Below are positions 5,237 through 5,425 of a stretch of DNA of 5,425 bases, in pieces. Every line of letters begins with the position of its first letter. Position 1 is the stretch's first letter. The notes below the pieces were generated by a model, which worked only from the letters and a program-made list of their open reading frames with translations, did not search any database and was not told the DNA's origin. This stretch comes from Desulfobacterales bacterium (GTDB lineage: Bacteria > Desulfobacterota > DSM-4660 > Desulfatiglandales > Desulfatiglandaceae). The stretch is from NCBI GenBank assembly GCA_021107495.1, contig JAIOSR010000125.1, positions 1 through 5,425 of the forward strand, written 5' to 3'. The position numbers were made by a program, and so were the translations under genes.

Positions 5237-5425
5237 TCAAACCATGTCTACAAAAGATTTAATAATTTCTTTTTGGACTTGACTTGTCTTGAATTTCACA
5301 CCAATCCCCTGTTCATCAATCCGAACTATCTCCCCATGGATTTTGACCTTTTTTTCATGTTCGGGAAGAAGAAAAGTCATTGAAAGTACCTCTCCAACTG
5401 AAAAGGGGATGCTTGTTTCGATAAA
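5237..5425 (-). CDS. PilZ-domain protein, C-terminal part, cut by window edge
   Basis: The minus strand encodes 62 residues before a TGA at 5239-5237; the start lies beyond the window. The pattern FIETSIPFSVGEVLSM, then an LPE turn, a strand with KIHGEIVR, and GIGVKF followed by a final helix matches the second half of a PilZ beta-barrel. The G-E-I-V-R and G-I-G-V-K-F strands are the most typical parts. PilZ domains usually bind cyclic di-GMP through an RxxxR motif and a D/NxSxxG motif; both would be upstream of this fragment, so binding cannot be judged. Such proteins act in motility, attachment or polysaccharide control, and in deltaproteobacteria many are short single-domain proteins. It is not functionally linked to the methyltransferase genes as far as can be seen. 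Confidence 0.78.
   Translation of the reverse strand, partial: FIETSIPFSVGEVLSMTFLLPEHEKKVKIHGEIVRIDEQGIGVKFKTSQVQKEIIKSFVDMV

Noticed and set aside
1..5425. CRISPR array, tRNA, rRNA or tandem repeats
   Set aside because: No regularly spaced direct repeats, cloverleaf or rRNA-like sequence was seen on either strand.

Overview
All genes recognised here lie on the minus strand, so transcription runs from high to low coordinates. The clearest theme is corrinoid-dependent C1 (methyl) transfer: an AcsE/MtgA-type methyltetrahydrofolate methyltransferase, a stand-alone protein resembling the methionine synthase (MetH) activation domain, and the 3' remnant of a URO-D-type methyltransferase. This gene set, together with a PilZ protein and a RhlE-type helicase, suits an anaerobic Desulfobacterota-like bacterium such as a sulfate reducer with a Wood-Ljungdahl pathway. 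That assignment is an inference from gene content, not from a marker gene.

Layout in the direction of transcription. 5425-5237: C-terminal end of a PilZ-domain protein, cut by the window edge. 5236-5084: AT-rich DNA with no gene. 5080-4658: URO-D-family 3' fragment whose frame hits a TGA at 5081-5083, so its N-terminal half is gone; it ends before a good intrinsic terminator (4609-4585). 4584-4417: regulatory interval with an 18-bp perfect palindrome beside a possible -10 box and a long imperfect hairpin. 4416-3616: methyltetrahydrofolate methyltransferase with an ideal Shine-Dalgarno sequence. 3505-2813: MetH-activation-like protein with a C-terminal Cys cluster. 2812-2555: two hairpins, a perfect-consensus sigma70 promoter (TTGACA, 17 bp, TATAAT), then an intrinsic terminator about 65 nt downstream, all ahead of the helicase start. 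2554-1322: RhlE-type DEAD-box RNA helicase starting at TTG. 1233-466: alpha/beta hydrolase. 290-1: N-terminal part of a SprT-like (DUF2786-associated) zinc peptidase, cut by the window edge.

How the genes may work together: the methyltransferase would move a methyl group between tetrahydrofolate and a corrinoid protein, and the activation-domain protein would re-reduce inactive cob(II)alamin. The corrinoid protein and an intact substrate methyltransferase are not in the window, so the module is either supplied in trans or decaying. The helicase unit is separate. Its promoter-terminator-gene order points to premature-termination control of the helicase or to a small RNA of about 65-70 nt, and this is the most interesting regulatory signal here. 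Hydrolase and peptidase show no evident link to the rest.
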